The notes under the pieces are model-generated. The model was given only the letters and a program-made list of their open reading frames with translations. It was not told the DNA's origin and did not search any database. Below, in pieces: positions 16,404 to 24,849 of a DNA stretch of 35,658 nucleotides. Position numbers and translations under genes: made by a program. Origin of the DNA: Phycisphaerales bacterium UBA2218 (lineage in GTDB: Bacteria > Planctomycetota > Phycisphaerae > Sedimentisphaerales > Anaerobacaceae). Within the stretch, counting starts at the first letter, position 1. Each line of letters begins with the position of its first letter. The stretch is from positions 1 through 35,658 of the forward strand of contig DCUI01000235.1 in NCBI GenBank assembly GCA_002327785.1, read 5' to 3'.

Positions 16404-18518
16404 CTATGGGGGGGTCCGCACTTTCTGGGCGAGTCGGTGGAGGTCGTAGAGACGGTTCGGGGTGATCGTTCCGCAGTAGCGGAGGCGGGCGTAAGCGAGG
16501 TACCAGTCAGGGAATGAAGCCGGAGGTTTCGGGCTGGCGGGGCCTCCCGCCTGTTCATCGTCTCCGTGGACTCTCAAACGGTCGGCGAAGGCGTGCAGCG
16601 TCTCGTGGGGTCGGCGGCGGGCGCCCGCCGACTTGACCTTGCGATCCATGGCCGCCAGCATCCTGTGCAAGGCCAGCAACTCCGGGTTTCGGGCGACCCT
16701 GTATCCCCTGGCGCCATGCAATCGACGGTAGCGGCGCAGCAGGGCCAGAGACACGGCCGCCCCGAGGAATGCCAACGACACCGTGACGGCGGTTTGCAGG
16801 CTGTAGACGTCGAAAAACCAGCCGAGCACGCCGAGCAGACCATAGTCGTACACGGCCTGGATGAACCGGGCCAGAAGCACGCGACCGCCACCACCGCTTT
16901 CCAGCGATGGATTGGCCAACGAATCGTCCGCCAGGTCCTCCTGTGCCGTGGCCTCGACGATGGCCCACGTATTGTTCTCCTGGTCCCATGCCTCGACCCA
17001 GGCGTGGGCGTCCATGTTCCGCGCGACCCACGACTCGCCGTCCTCGCCTCTTTCGGTCACGAGAAAGCCGGTGACATAACGGGTGGGGACATCCACCAGG
17101 CGCAACAGAATGGCCGCCCCGGAGGCAAAGTACTCACAATACCCGGTGGACGCCTCCGTGAGGAAGTACGTCAGGCGGTCCTGGTCGATAGGGGCTTCCA
17201 GCCCAAGCGAGTACGTGTAGTTCGTCTGAAAGTACCTGGTAACAGCCTCGATCTTCTGGGCTGTTGTGTTGCAGCCCCGGAAGACCTTGACGGCAAGCTG
17301 CCGGATACGACGATCCAACAGCGGGGGGAGATTGAGCATCCGCCGCATCGTGTCGGCGGCCGGCGGATTGCCGCCGAGCGAATTCGTGTAGCCCACCCGG
17401 TACGTCAAATTGCTGCGTGCATCGAAGGGCTTGATCGTGCCGTCGTCATCATCACGCATGAGCCTGGGAAACGGGGCTTCGATGGAACAGGCCCCCAGCG
17501 GTGTGAACATGGCGTCGATCACGACGGAGTCGTGACGGATGGTCATCTCCCTGGCGGCCTCCCCGTTGCTCAGGCGGAAGACATTCAGCCGGCCGATCAG
17601 GCGGTTCTGCTCAGGCCAGACGTCTTCCCGATGCGAAGTATCCATCCATTCAGACTGCCGGTATGCGAGAAACGCCATGGCTCGGAGGTAGCCCGGACTA
17701 CCGTCGCTGGTGACGCGCAACACCGGCTCCGTATTCGTATCTTCCATGATGGTCAGGACGTTCGAGAGTCTGCCGCTCGTGGAGAAACCAATGCGCGAGA
17801 CGCCGGCCACGGTCGAATCCATGGTCATGTTGGTTCGCCAGAGCCAGTTGGGCAGCACATTGAGGGATTCCACGTGACTGTACAGCACGGAGCCGCCAAT
17901 CCAGCCGAGATTCACAGCCGCAATCAGCAGGGCCAGGCGCAGAGCGTGAACCCCACGTCGCGGACGGGTCCCCTCCAGTACAGGGCTCAGGGTGCCGCGT
18001 GTCGAGCATACGGCGTAGAGCACACCCAACGTACCGCTGGCCAATTCCACAAGCCGAAAGGCAACGTAACGGTCGTTCAGCAACAGGACCTGTCCGCTGG
18101 CCATCGCACTGCCCAGATGGAACAGCCCGAGCGACGGCGACAGCGGTGCCGGGGCGCCCTCCCAGACGCGAAGCCCTCCGTCCAAGGGACCCGGCCGCCG
18201 GTGCGATCGCAGAAACAGGATCAAAATCATCGACGCAAGGAAGTATCGGGCGATCGTTTGCCAGGCGAAGGCCGCCACCTTTTCGCTCGGCGGGTGGGCA
18301 TATTCACAGTGGATCGAGAACAGGCCCGCCAGCAGGAGCAACAGCAGCGGCGTGACGTAGTGTCGCTCCGGGCGGATATCCCACTTGAACCGCCCCTGCA
18401 CCCCGAGCATACCCAGCATGCAGAGAATCGCCGGAAAGGCAATATCCCCGGATACCCACGCAATCAGCAGTGAGCTTCCCAGGATCATCGTAACCGCAAT
18501 GACTCTCTGTGCCTTCAC
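16404..18518 (-). CDS. TgpA-like membrane transglutaminase (DUF3488/TGc)
   Basis: 704 residues from GTG 18518, which overlaps the TGA of the DUF58 gene (GTGA) and has GGAG five bases upstream. About six hydrophobic segments cover residues 5-225 (for example VIAVTMILGSSLLIAWVSG and YVTPLLLLLLAGLFSI). A large periplasmic part contains the transglutaminase-like core: the Cys of STGYCEYFASG at about 461, VPTRYVTGF, and the His of DAHAWVEAW. The third catalytic position, usually Asp in a VDxT motif, reads IVEAT here, a Glu. One more TM (AVTVSLAFLGAAVSLALL) and a basic cytoplasmic tail follow. Proteins of this kind accompany MoxR ATPases and DUF58 proteins and probably cleave or cross-link envelope peptides; the substrate is unknown. 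Confidence 0.88.
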   Translation of the reverse strand: MKAQRVIAVTMILGSSLLIAWVSGDIAFPAILCMLGMLGVQGRFKWDIRPERHYVTPLLLLLLAGLFSIHCEYAHPPSEKVAAFAWQTIARYFLASMILILFLRSHRRPGPLDGGLRVWEGAPAPLSPSLGLFHLGSAMASGQVLLLNDRYVAFRLVELASGTLGVLYAVCSTRGTLSPVLEGTRPRRGVHALRLALLIAAVNLGWIGGSVLYSHVESLNVLPNWLWRTNMTMDSTVAGVSRIGFSTSGRLSNVLTIMEDTNTEPVLRVTSDGSPGYLRAMAFLAYRQSEWMDTSHREDVWPEQNRLIGRLNVFRLSNGEAAREMTIRHDSVVIDAMFTPLGACSIEAPFPRLMRDDDDGTIKPFDARSNLTYRVGYTNSLGGNPPAADTMRRMLNLPPLLDRRIRQLAVKVFRGCNTTAQKIEAVTRYFQTNYTYSLGLEAPIDQDRLTYFLTEASTGYCEYFASGAAILLRLVDVPTRYVTGFLVTERGEDGESWVARNMDAHAWVEAWDQENNTWAIVEATAQEDLADDSLANPSLESGGGGRVLLARFIQAVYDYGLLGVLGWFFDVYSLQTAVTVSLAFLGAAVSLALLRRYRRLHGARGYRVARNPELLALHRMLAAMDRKVKSAGARRRPHETLHAFADRLRVHGDDEQAGGPASPKPPASFPDWYLAYARLRYCGTITPNRLYDLHRLAQKVRTPP

Positions 18519-19720
18519 AACTGCTCCACTCGTCCCGCAAGAATGTCCCCGGCCAACATGAACCGGACGTCTCCGGGCCATTCCTCTCCGAGCGCGGCAA
18601 CGTCCGGCTCGCCAATGACGATCACCGTCGTATGGCAACCCGCCCGCTCGGCCCACTCGGCCAGACGCCGGTACATTTCATCCCAATGCAGCACGACAAA
18701 TACGATCTCAGAGATCTCCGGCAACCTGTCCTCCAGCAGCGGGCCGATCCGATCGAGCGAATACCCCGTTGACGCTCCGACGCCGGCCAGCACCTCGTGG
18801 ACCCGCTCGAGGCGGACGGTCTTGGGCCACGCCGCAAACTCGTGCAAATCGGGCCCGGCCAACAATAGATCGATGAGGCAATCCCGATGGATCGTGTATG
18901 CCACGGAGGCGCACAGACTGACGGCCGCCTCGAGCTCCTCGATTTCTCCGGATTTCGACTTCACCCGGCCCTTTGGCACGCGGGTGTCCAGCACAAACGC
19001 AGCGTAGTCGTCGAGGTCGTCATCATATTCCTTGGTGGCCGGAGCGGCGAGGCGGGCCCAGGCGCGGACATCGATCCTCCGCGGCGAATCCCCGGAGACA
19101 AAGGGCCGGCTCCCAATGTACTCCGGTGAGCCCCCCGCGCGTCCGGCGGGCCGCAGGTTGCTCGTGTTCACGTGCCGGCTCACATACTTCAGGGGGACCC
19201 GCATCCGGGAAAACGCCGGCAGAACGAGCAGCGTCTCCTGCTCTTGTCGCACGGTGCCGATGCGAAACAGGTTGAAGGGAAAGCTCGATTCACAGACCGG
19301 CAACCCGATTCGGTGGCTGCCCCGGCGTTTGGGCCGGATCGTGACGGCAACCGCCACCGTCTCGCCGGGTCCAAGACGCGACACCATCCGAGCATCCCCC
19401 ACTTGCTCGATGGCATCGGGCAGTGCATGGAAGCGCATCGACAGGCTGTAGGCCGGGAAACGCCCGATGTTCGTCAGGGTATAGGTCAAATGCGTCACCT
19501 GGCCTGAAATGACTCGGTCGGGCAGGTTGCCGCCGATCTGGATTCGAGGCCGGAGAATCAGGCCCACCGCAACGCCCACAAAAGAGACGGCCGCCAGGAT
19601 CGAGAGCACACCGAAAGAGGGGACCACGAAACTGGCCAGAACGACGAAACCGGTCCCGCGAAGAATCACCCGGCCGGCGTCGGTCAAGCCAATACGCAGT
19701 TTGCCTCGCGTTCTGGGCAT
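18515..19720 (-). CDS. DUF58-domain membrane protein of the MoxR operon
   Basis: 401 residues; ATG 19720 has GGGGA about ten bases upstream and lies 16 bases after the moxR-like stop. Two hydrophobic stretches (VILRGTGFVVLASFVVPSFG and VLSILAAVSFVGVAVGLIL) anchor it near residues 20-65. An Ig-like beta region with YTLTNIGRFPAYSL and TIRPKRRGSHRIG follows. The DUF58 signature RPFVSGDSPRRIDVRAWARLA is at about 230-250, then a von Willebrand A-like half starting with FVLDTRV. DUF58 proteins are thought to act as partners or substrates of the MoxR ATPase in assembling envelope complexes. It overlaps the next gene by four bases. Confidence 0.92.
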   Translation of the reverse strand: MPRTRGKLRIGLTDAGRVILRGTGFVVLASFVVPSFGVLSILAAVSFVGVAVGLILRPRIQIGGNLPDRVISGQVTHLTYTLTNIGRFPAYSLSMRFHALPDAIEQVGDARMVSRLGPGETVAVAVTIRPKRRGSHRIGLPVCESSFPFNLFRIGTVRQEQETLLVLPAFSRMRVPLKYVSRHVNTSNLRPAGRAGGSPEYIGSRPFVSGDSPRRIDVRAWARLAAPATKEYDDDLDDYAAFVLDTRVPKGRVKSKSGEIEELEAAVSLCASVAYTIHRDCLIDLLLAGPDLHEFAAWPKTVRLERVHEVLAGVGASTGYSLDRIGPLLEDRLPEISEIVFVVLHWDEMYRRLAEWAERAGCHTTVIVIGEPDVAALGEEWPGDVRFMLAGDILAGRVEQL

Positions 19721-19736
19721 CGTGATTGTCCCCACG

Positions 19737-20681
19737 TCACACCGGCACCTTGATCCGGCTGACAATATCCGCAACAATCTGTCTGGTTGTGGCGCCGCTG
19801 TAGCGAGTCTTGGAGGTCGGGATAATCCGATGCGGCAGCACATGCGGCACACACCACAGGACATCGTCCGGGATCACATACTCGCGGTTCTCATAGTATG
19901 CACGAGCCCTCGCGGCCCGGGAGAGCATCAGCGTGCCCCGGGTGCTGATGCCGAGCTGGAGCCGGTTGTCATGCCGCGTCGTATGCACGATTTCGACGAT
20001 GTACTCGAGGATGCCCTCGTCGATGTGGATCTCCGCCACCTCCTGCTGGATCTGGCGCACCTGCTCGAGATCGAGGACGGGCGAGATCTGGTCGAGCGGC
20101 TGGCTCCGCGCGTGAGATCGGAGGATATCGACCTCGACCTCCGCGGCCGGATAGCCGATGGCAAGCCGGACCAGGAAGCGGTCCAACTGGGCCTCGGGCA
20201 ACGGATACGTACCATGAAACTCCAGCGGGTTCTCCGTGGCGATCACCAGGAACGGCTGCGGCAGCAGGTGCCGCTGGCCTTCGATCGTCGCCTGGTTCTC
20301 GTTCATCGCCTCCAGCAGGGCCGACTGCGTCCGGGGCGAGGCCCGGTTGATCTCGTCGGCCAACAGGATGTTGCAGAAAATCGGCCCCGGCTCGAACCGG
20401 AACTCACCGCTGACCGGATTGTAGATCGACGAGCCCAGGATGTCCGCCGGCAGCAGGTCGGGCGTGAACTGGATTCGCCGGAACTTGGCGTCAAGGCTCT
20501 GTGCCAGCGCCTTGGCCAGAGTTGTCTTGCCCACTCCCGGTACGTCCTCGATCAGGACCGACCCCCCCGCCAGCAGTGCGACGATCACCACGTCGATGCA
20601 CTCGCCCTTGCCATAGATGACGGTCTGCAAGTTGTCCTTCAACCGCGATAATCGCGGGTTCTCGGTGCGAGCGGTCGTCAC
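19737..20681 (-). CDS. MoxR-family AAA+ ATPase
   Basis: 314 residues, the usual length. GTG 20681 is preceded by AGGAGG at six bases, which fixes the start. The AAA_3 core shows Walker A (EDVPGVGKTTLAKALA), Walker B (ILLADEINRASPRTQSALLEAM), sensor 1 (IATENPLEFHGTYPLPEAQLDRF) and a sensor 2 region (ISTRGTLMLSRAARARAY). The C-terminal lid domain ends with SGATTRQIVADIV. MoxR ATPases act as chaperones that activate or insert partner proteins, typically using DUF58 partners such as the one encoded next. It is the first gene of the MoxR-DUF58-transglutaminase operon and is read from a good promoter at 20848-20876. Confidence 0.95.
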   Translation of the reverse strand: MTTARTENPRLSRLKDNLQTVIYGKGECIDVVIVALLAGGSVLIEDVPGVGKTTLAKALAQSLDAKFRRIQFTPDLLPADILGSSIYNPVSGEFRFEPGPIFCNILLADEINRASPRTQSALLEAMNENQATIEGQRHLLPQPFLVIATENPLEFHGTYPLPEAQLDRFLVRLAIGYPAAEVEVDILRSHARSQPLDQISPVLDLEQVRQIQQEVAEIHIDEGILEYIVEIVHTTRHDNRLQLGISTRGTLMLSRAARARAYYENREYVIPDDVLWCVPHVLPHRIIPTSKTRYSGATTRQIVADIVSRIKVPV

Positions 20682-20847
20682 GTCCGGCCTCCTGAAGCAT
20701 CAGTCCATTCAGTCACAGGTTCCCAAAAGCATCTCATTTATACGTTCTTGTCCCAAGCCGTGTTCTATCGGCCAGCACAGTCGTAAGCGCCTCGCTGGGC
20801 AGCCGCCCATCGCCACGACGAACACAACCACTATCTTAGCAAAACGC

Positions 20848-20876
20848 ATTATACTCGCTCCCGCCTGTCTACACAA
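20848..20876 (-). promoter_or_regulatory. Sigma-70-type promoter of the MoxR operon
   Basis: On the minus strand TTGTGT (20876-20871), a 17-base spacer and a perfect TATAAT (20853-20848). The expected start near 20841 gives a leader of about 160 bases. The 20682-20996 gap holds only this and the divergent promoter at 20909-20936; I saw no riboswitch or terminator in it. Confidence 0.7.
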
Positions 20877-20908
20877 GCGCAGTCGGTGGGACGCAGCGAT
20901 TGCCTCCC

Positions 20909-20936
20909 TTGAACCGTGGCGCCAAAGTGGTATAAT
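20909..20936 (+). promoter_or_regulatory. Sigma-70-type promoter of the amber-interrupted gene
   Basis: TTGAAC (20909-20914), a 16-base spacer and a perfect TATAAT (20931-20936). The start point near 20943 leaves a leader of about 55 bases before ATG 20997. The -35 boxes of the two divergent promoters are only about 30 bases apart. Confidence 0.75.
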
Positions 20937-20996
20937 CGTACGTGTTCCGTGCTGGAAGTCGGATGTCTTCTGGGCAGATCAATGAAGGAGCCTGGC

Positions 20997-22775
20997 ATGC
21001 GTACCGTACTGCTGCTTCGTGATCGGCTGTGCATCGTGATTCTGTCGATAGCCGCGGCGAGCGGCGCCGTTCAGCCGCTGCTCGGCATGGGCCAACCTCC
21101 CACGCAGGGAGACAATCCCCAGGCAACCGCCGACACGCCCGCCACAGAGACAACGGAGGGTGCGGCACTGGCCAAAGACGTGATCGCCAGGATGGACCAG
21201 GCCTACTATCGGCTGTGGCAAGACCGGGTGACCGGCTTCGATGCGGTCTACGACGTAAACGAAGACGGGCTGAAGCTCGGGACCCTCCAGGTCCTCTTCA
21301 CCGTGGACGCGAACGGCGGACACTTCAAATCGAAGCTCCAGGAGGACAGTCCCACTGCCCAGACGCTGCGCGCGATGCTGGAGAACGCGTGGCTGGAATC
21401 CTTGTTCAAGACGTTCTCCACCGGGAAGGCCAGTGCCAGCCGGACAGGCGACTCGTTCCGCATCTACTACCGAGAGCCGCAGGAGGACATCAGGCTGCGG
21501 ACCCTCACGATCTCCAACGACTATCGCCTTGAGCACGAGTATGAGGCTGGGAAAGACCTCAGTTCGGACAAGCTCGAATTCACGGTCCAGACCATCGACG
21601 GCAAATAGTTCGTCGAGTCGATCAAGCGGGAGTTCAACTCGGTCATGCCCCCCAATCGGGGGCACCTGTTTATAACCTACCGGTACACGTATGCCCACCA
21701 GGAAGGGGTGCCGTTCATCAGCATGCTTCACATCGACACCGCCTCTCGGTCGGTGGAGGAAGAGATCAGGCATCAGTGGGACCTGCGGCTCAAGAGCGTT
21801 GCTTTCCGGAGATCGCCGGCGCCGACCCCGGCCGCGCCGGCGGACACGGGTCGTGCCGCGGACGCAACGCCCGAGCGCCCGAAGAAGCCCGATAAGATGG
21901 CCACGCAATGGGACGAGTTGTCCCAGGAGGTCATCGCCGGCATCTGCCGCACGAACATCGACTTCGGCGGATTGCCCACGTTCGCCCGCAGTCTCCGCTG
22001 CGACATTGATGTACGGATCACGTCGTCCCTGTTCGAACCCGCCTCCGGCACGCTGAACTACTGGTGGGAAGACGCCGATGACAACGGACTGCTGGTCGGA
22101 GACGAGATCCAGATCGAGACCGCCTTCACATCGAGCCCTGCGATGCGTTTGATGATGAAGGAGGTCGAGCGTGCCCTGATCCTGCAAACCGCCACCGCGG
22201 GTGCGAACGTCTTCCGCGACCACTTCATCAAGACGGTTCGGATCGCCGACGGGTATAAGATGAAGCTCGTCCCCACAGAGAAGGACAAGCCCGTCAACCA
22301 AAGGGCCAAGGAGGACAAGAACAATCTTCTCGCCAATCGCGGCTATGACGTCCTGTATCTGACGGTGAGCCCGGACTTCCAGATCCAGCGGATGCGCGCC
22401 GTCAAGGAGGATACAGAAACCGAGATGACGCTGAACGCCGGGTACGAGAAGATCGTCGGGCTATGGGCCCCCACCAAGTACTACCGGGAGGTCAAGCAGC
22501 TCGGACGGTGCACGAGCACTGAGAACATGCGATGCGAATACACCATGACAGATGGATTCCCCACGATGAAAAAGCTGACCATCGACGTGGGGCTCATCAC
22601 CAGCCAGAGCACGATGTCGATGAGACAGGAATACACCGTTCGCAACTCCAAGATCGCTTGGCGTGACAAACCTCTGGACCTCACCAAGTTCGTCGGCGGC
22701 GAGGATGACGAGGCCCTGTTCAAGGACAAGCCCAAGAAACCCGCGGTGGACGAGGACGCCGCTCTGTTCCGATAA
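20997..22775 (+). pseudogene. Exported duplicated-domain protein interrupted by an in-frame TAG
   Basis: ATG 20997 has GAAGGAG six bases upstream. A signal peptide (LLLRDRLCIVILSIAAASGA) is followed by a mature protein of no family I know. The frame is broken by TAG at 21606-21608 after 203 residues, but the same frame then stays open to 22775 with protein-like sequence, giving 592 codons in all. The parts before and after 22000 are two copies of one domain. The segment after the TAG (FVESIKREF, then ITYRYTYAHQEGVPFISMLHID) matches YYREVKQLG, then CEYTMTDGFPTMKKLTIDV in the second copy. The TAG falls opposite a Tyr, so a TAC/TAT or CAG codon was probably mutated. A recent nonsense mutation or a sequencing error is most likely. 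The C-terminus is acidic and lysine-rich. Confidence 0.75.
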
Positions 22776-22801
22776 GGATCCCTGGGACGAGAGGTGCATC
22801 C

Positions 22802-23335
22802 ATGTCCTGCTGGAATGGAGAACCAATGACACGTTCGTCCATGCCATCCCGGAGCCGCCGCGGCGGAACAATCATCAATATCCTGACGGGGGTGATCTTC
22901 TTCGGCTTGCTGGCGGCCGGCGCCCTGTGGGTCATCAAGACCATGGGCGACACCGGAAGGCAATACACCACCGCAATGGTCAACACGCAGAACAAGGCCA
23001 CAACACTGAACTGCCAGATGAATTTCCGCTCGGTCGCGCAGTGCCTTCAGACCTACGCCATCGGCGAGGAGAGTTTCCCGGACAGCCAAGAGGAATTGGC
23101 GAGCTTCTGCGGCAGCGCCAGGCTACTCCGCTGCCCCGACCCCTGCGGCGTGGACTACGTCTACATCCCCGGCGCCCGTGCGGATATGCCGCCCACGACC
23201 GTGCTCCTTTACGAGCCAAAGCCTGTTCACGAGGGGCGGTGCAACGTCCTGTTCCTGGATGGACGAATCGAGGCCCTCACGCCGGATGCGCTCCAGCCAC
23301 TCCTCGACGCCACGCTGTCGCGCCGTCGTCGCTGA
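22802..23335 (+). CDS. Pseudopilin-like protein with H-X9-DG motif
   Basis: 177 residues from ATG 22802 (GAGAGG upstream); ATG 22826 with GGAG is equally possible. A basic leader (SRSRRGG) precedes one hydrophobic segment (TIINILTGVIFFGLLAAGALWV), like a type IV pilin N-terminus, but the classic GFTLIE processing site and the Glu at position 5 are missing. The C-terminal part ends with VHEGRCNVLFLDGRIEAL: His, exactly nine residues, then Asp-Gly. This is the H-X9-DG motif of planctomycete prepilin-like (DUF1559-type) proteins, which are usually longer. Two cysteines (RCPDPCG) may form a disulfide. It follows the amber-interrupted gene by 26 bases and probably shares its transcript. Confidence 0.8.
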   Translation: MSCWNGEPMTRSSMPSRSRRGGTIINILTGVIFFGLLAAGALWVIKTMGDTGRQYTTAMVNTQNKATTLNCQMNFRSVAQCLQTYAIGEESFPDSQEELASFCGSARLLRCPDPCGVDYVYIPGARADMPPTTVLLYEPKPVHEGRCNVLFLDGRIEALTPDALQPLLDATLSRRRR

Positions 23336-23367
23336 GCATCTGGATTCCTTGCTTGGCAAGGGTTGGC

Positions 23368-24261
23368 TCAGAACTCCAGGAGCTTCAGGACATCCTCAAT
23401 GACACCCTCCTTGGTAACCCTGCGACCGGGTGCGGCAGGATCGTCGAAAACCAAGTGTTCTTTCCTGGCCTGGATAGGCAGCGAGAGCTTATAGGGTTGG
23501 CATTTTCCGATGGCGGCCACGGCCCGACGGGCCCCATCGTGGAGGGCTTGGTGAGTCTCGTCGAAAGGATACAACTCCGCCGACTCGCGTGCGATGCCTC
23601 GCTTCGTTGCCACCGTGACGCAGTCAGGCCCGAAGAACCTCGTGGCCTCGCGGCACGTCGCCTCGTCGCCCGTCACCATGATAGTCGGGATGTCGTAGTG
23701 CCCCGCGATCGCCCCACACTGGACCAATTCGCCTGACTCGACTCCATTGTACCAATAGCGGTTCTCCGAGCGCGACGACTGCGTATGGCAGAGCACACCG
23801 TCAGACGTTCCCATCATGGCATGGGCACCCAATTGGATCATGCCTGCGAACGAACCATCGAACCCCGTGAGCGGGCCGGGACGCGGCGTGCCGGTAATGT
23901 ACCTGGCACCAGGCTCCATCAGGTGCGGGACAAAAGCCTGCGATCCATGGCCGTCCAGCACGACGATGTCGGTCACGCCGGCGGCCCGCAGCCCTCGGAC
24001 CACCGCCGCGATGTCGCCCATCAGGTACTCCTTGGCCTTCTCGCCCAGCGGATTGCCCGGCTCGCGGGTCTGGGCGAACTTGTACACGCCGCTGGCCCCT
24101 TCCAGATCGGTGACGATGTAGATGCGAAGCGGACCCGCCCTCAGCGCCGGCGCGAGACAGACCAGCACGAGCAGCACGACCGCGAGACGGATGCACACAG
24201 CTCCGCGCACCATCATGGGCCAGGACAGGATCGATCTCGATTGGTTCATCATGTCTTTCAT
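23368..24261 (-). CDS. Exported M55-family D-aminopeptidase (DppA-like)
   Basis: 297 residues; ATG 24261 has GGAGGT seven bases upstream, which excludes the in-frame ATG at 24276. A signal peptide or N-terminal anchor (VCIRLAVVLLVLVCLAPALRA) covers about residues 25-45. All M55 landmarks are present: D-x-E in TDLEGASGV, the His of LDGHGS, the His of GAHAMMGT, the presumed nucleophile His in LCHTQS and the Glu of ESGEL. DppA releases D-amino acids from short peptides as a zinc enzyme forming a decamer. The best-known member is cytoplasmic, so an exported form suggests work on peptidoglycan-derived or environmental D-peptides. It stands alone, convergent with the pseudopilin-like gene. Confidence 0.92.
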   Translation of the reverse strand: MKDMMNQSRSILSWPMMVRGAVCIRLAVVLLVLVCLAPALRAGPLRIYIVTDLEGASGVYKFAQTREPGNPLGEKAKEYLMGDIAAVVRGLRAAGVTDIVVLDGHGSQAFVPHLMEPGARYITGTPRPGPLTGFDGSFAGMIQLGAHAMMGTSDGVLCHTQSSRSENRYWYNGVESGELVQCGAIAGHYDIPTIMVTGDEATCREATRFFGPDCVTVATKRGIARESAELYPFDETHQALHDGARRAVAAIGKCQPYKLSLPIQARKEHLVFDDPAAPGRRVTKEGVIEDVLKLLEF

Positions 24262-24287
24262 TGCGTATACCTCCATGGTCCTGATTC

Positions 24288-24312
24288 ATTGTATGGCTGT
24301 TTGCGCAAACAG
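24288..24312 (-). promoter_or_regulatory. -10 box and perfect 16-bp palindrome upstream of the M55 gene
   Basis: CTGTTTGCGCAAACAG (24297-24312) equals its own reverse complement. On the minus strand it is followed three bases later by TACAAT (24293-24288), the same -10 seen at 29603 and 32492. The palindrome fills the space where the -35 to -10 spacer should be, as a repressor operator would. The -35 itself is poor. It lies 36-51 bases before the start codon. Confidence 0.55.
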
Positions 24313-24579
24313 ACTGTACCCTGAAGCCGGTAGCGTTTTCAAGTCTCAGAGGGCGTGAGAAATAAACAAGTCCTGTGGACCCGAGGCTCCCACCCGAGCC
24401 TGCCCACAGGTGGAACCGTCATCGCCCGCCTACCTGCACAGACATCGTTCGACTTCGCTCAGGACAGGCTCTTGACGTTGCCGCCTTCCTATCGTATATT
24501 CATCGCGCACGGAGATTGCACCGGGTACATGTTGCCGGCGTGCAGGCAGAGGCAGACGATCTTAAAAGAGAAGTGTGAG
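24313..24579. other. Intergenic DNA with a hairpin and a dispersed-repeat fragment
   Basis: No gene is supported here. CCTGTGG (24372-24378) pairs with CCACAGG (24404-24410), with an inner pairing AGGCTC (24384-24389) to GAGCCT (24396-24401), forming a long hairpin. Bases 24446-24471 (TTCGACTTCGCTCAGGACAGG core) look like one of the short dispersed repeats found in intergenic DNA of many bacterial genomes. No + strand gene precedes it, so a terminator role is unlikely. Confidence 0.45.
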
Positions 24580-24820
24580 TTCTATGCGAAGATCGCGGGG
24601 CTGATCCTGTTCGGCTACCCGGCCCGCAGGAGACTGCATTGGCTGTGGTTGGCGTCGCTCATGCCGGCCCTGCTCGGCTACACCCTGCCGTTGGATGATC
24701 TGCACCATCTTCGTCCCCAAGGCCCTGCCCTTGGCCGGGATCGTGTTGTGCGTCGCCGTCTTTCGCACACAAAAGTGCATCTGGCACATCGACATGGAAG
24801 ACAAACGCCGAAAGAAATGA
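24580..24820 (+). pseudogene. Possible frameshifted small membrane protein
   Basis: Two membrane-like stretches lie next to each other in different frames. The first (24580-24690) reads KIAGLILFGYP, then HWLWLASLMPALLGYTLPL. The second (24695-24820, ATG 24695, 41 residues) reads ICTIFVPKALPLAGIVLCVAV followed by a basic tail RRKK and a stop. A frameshift near 24690 would join them into a two-TM protein of about 80 residues. There is no strong ribosome site. The alternative is a genuine 41-residue single-TM peptide, or chance. Confidence 0.25.
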
Positions 24821-24849
24821 TAGCCGTAATGTAGAAACGGTGAAGAACC

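Noticed and set aside
16566..18473. A 635-residue + strand open frame opposite the transglutaminase-like gene
   Set aside because: It is a shadow of a gene with a visible catalytic core; there is no start signal or motif.
21606..21608. Pyrrolysine at the TAG codon
   Set aside because: Nothing in the window hints at pyl genes, the protein is not a methylamine methyltransferase, and a simple Tyr or Gln codon mutation explains the site.
20979..22301. A 440-residue minus-strand open frame opposite the amber-interrupted gene, which might explain the TAG as non-coding
   Set aside because: The + strand has the promoter, ribosome site, signal peptide and internal duplication; the minus frame has none of these.
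24355..24834. A 159-residue + strand frame across the repeat region upstream of the GH28 fragment
   Set aside because: Its first half crosses a hairpin and a dispersed repeat and has no ribosome site; only the two short membrane-like stretches were kept, at low confidence.
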